Positions 63,541 through 64,000 of a stretch of DNA of 64,000 nucleotides are shown here, one piece after another. The translations under genes and the position numbers were made by a program. The DNA is taken from contig NC_090956.1 in assembly GCF_040807025.1 (NCBI RefSeq), forward strand, positions 1,538,517 through 1,602,516. The letters are read 5' to 3'. The stretch comes from Struthio camelus (Eukaryota > Chordata > Aves > Struthioniformes > Struthionidae). How positions within the stretch are numbered: the first letter of the stretch is position 1; the number at the start of each line of letters is the position of its first letter. The notes under the pieces are model-generated. The model worked only from the letters and a program-made list of their open reading frames with translations, ran no database searches and was not told the origin of the DNA.

Positions 63541-64000
63541 CTGTGCAAGAAAAAAGATGCTGTTATTGTTCGCTCAGACCTTTCTTTTCCGATTGTTCAG
63601 ACTGCAAGTCTCGTAGCGAGAGCTCTTGCAATAAGAGGGCTTCCACTCCAGTCCTCCAACAAACCTGTGCAATATGTTTCTTTCCAGAACTCAGCCCTTC
63701 TTCGCCTGTATTGGATCCCTTGCCCATTTTGCATCACTCAGGTTTCCCCAGGCATCATCTCTGGCTGTTCAATTCATGCCTCTGTCTGTGTGTCTTGGTG
63801 CTATGAAATCTTGGTTTTACTCTACTAGTGTTGACTGACTGAGCCAGATTCTCCCCTACCATCTAATAAGAAGAGTGCAAGAGTGGCTCTAAAGAAAAAT
63901 GCGGTCCGATTCTTCTCTCATTTTTTCCCGTTTGATGCGGAGCAACAGATATTGAAGATACTGCACAGTGGCAGCAGGGAGCAAGGTGTGCTGACAAGGT
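63541..64000 (-). other. SLC5A11 intron (partial, right edge)
   Basis: From the acceptor of the exon at 63540 to the window end. I looked for the preceding SLC5A exon on the minus strand and did not find it. Confidence 0.65.

Overview
This window is vertebrate genomic DNA, and the organism is most likely a bird or another sauropsid. Genes are split into many small exons with GT-AG introns, and promoters are CpG islands. There is a degenerate repeat resembling an old CR1 LINE 3' end near 61.4-61.85 kb, many poly-C/poly-G runs, and compact gene spacing. The gene order LCMT1 - ARHGAP17 - SLC5A11 is the order I know from human 16p12.1. No prokaryotic features are present.

Layout from left to right. 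(1) 563-1971, minus strand: the first two coding exons of LCMT1 (PP2A leucine carboxyl methyltransferase); the rest lies off the left edge. (2) 1972-2671: a short CpG-island promoter shared by LCMT1 and ARHGAP17, with CCAAT boxes, GC boxes, ETS sites, a ZNF143-like site and an RFX-like X-box. (3) 2672-52179, plus strand: the complete coding sequence of ARHGAP17 (RICH1), rebuilt here as 20 coding exons. They add to 2652 bp (883 residues plus stop), and every intron boundary agrees in phase. Intron 1 is about 24 kb and the last intron about 5.5 kb. (4) 53627-57906, minus strand: a six-exon gene coding for 264 residues. It has a BLUF-like fold and is probably of the TEX47 (testis-expressed 47) family. 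I do not recall a gene in this position in human. (5) 57.2-58.4 kb: a second CpG island carrying a tandem repeat of about 38 bp, directly upstream of that gene. (6) 59575-63540, minus strand: the last four coding exons of SLC5A11 (SMIT2, sodium/myo-inositol cotransporter 2); the rest lies off the right edge.

LCMT1 and ARHGAP17 are divergent. ARHGAP17 and the BLUF-like gene are convergent, with predicted poly(A) signals so close that their 3' ends may overlap. SLC5A11 and the BLUF-like gene run in the same direction, with under 1 kb between the predicted SLC5A11 3' end and the next start codon. The four genes have no obvious common pathway (PP2A methylation, Rho GTPase control, an uncharacterised BLUF-like protein, inositol uptake). 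Their arrangement is linkage, not an operon.

The main item for follow-up is the BLUF-like gene. Its fold signature is clear, but all three classical flavin-contacting positions are substituted. Other items are a GC-AG intron in LCMT1, a frame-neutral proline-rich cassette exon in ARHGAP17, small CpG-rich patches in ARHGAP17 intron 1, and a pair of diverged repeat copies in the same intron. Splice sites were placed by eye from consensus, phase and remembered protein families; no alignment or transcript evidence was available.
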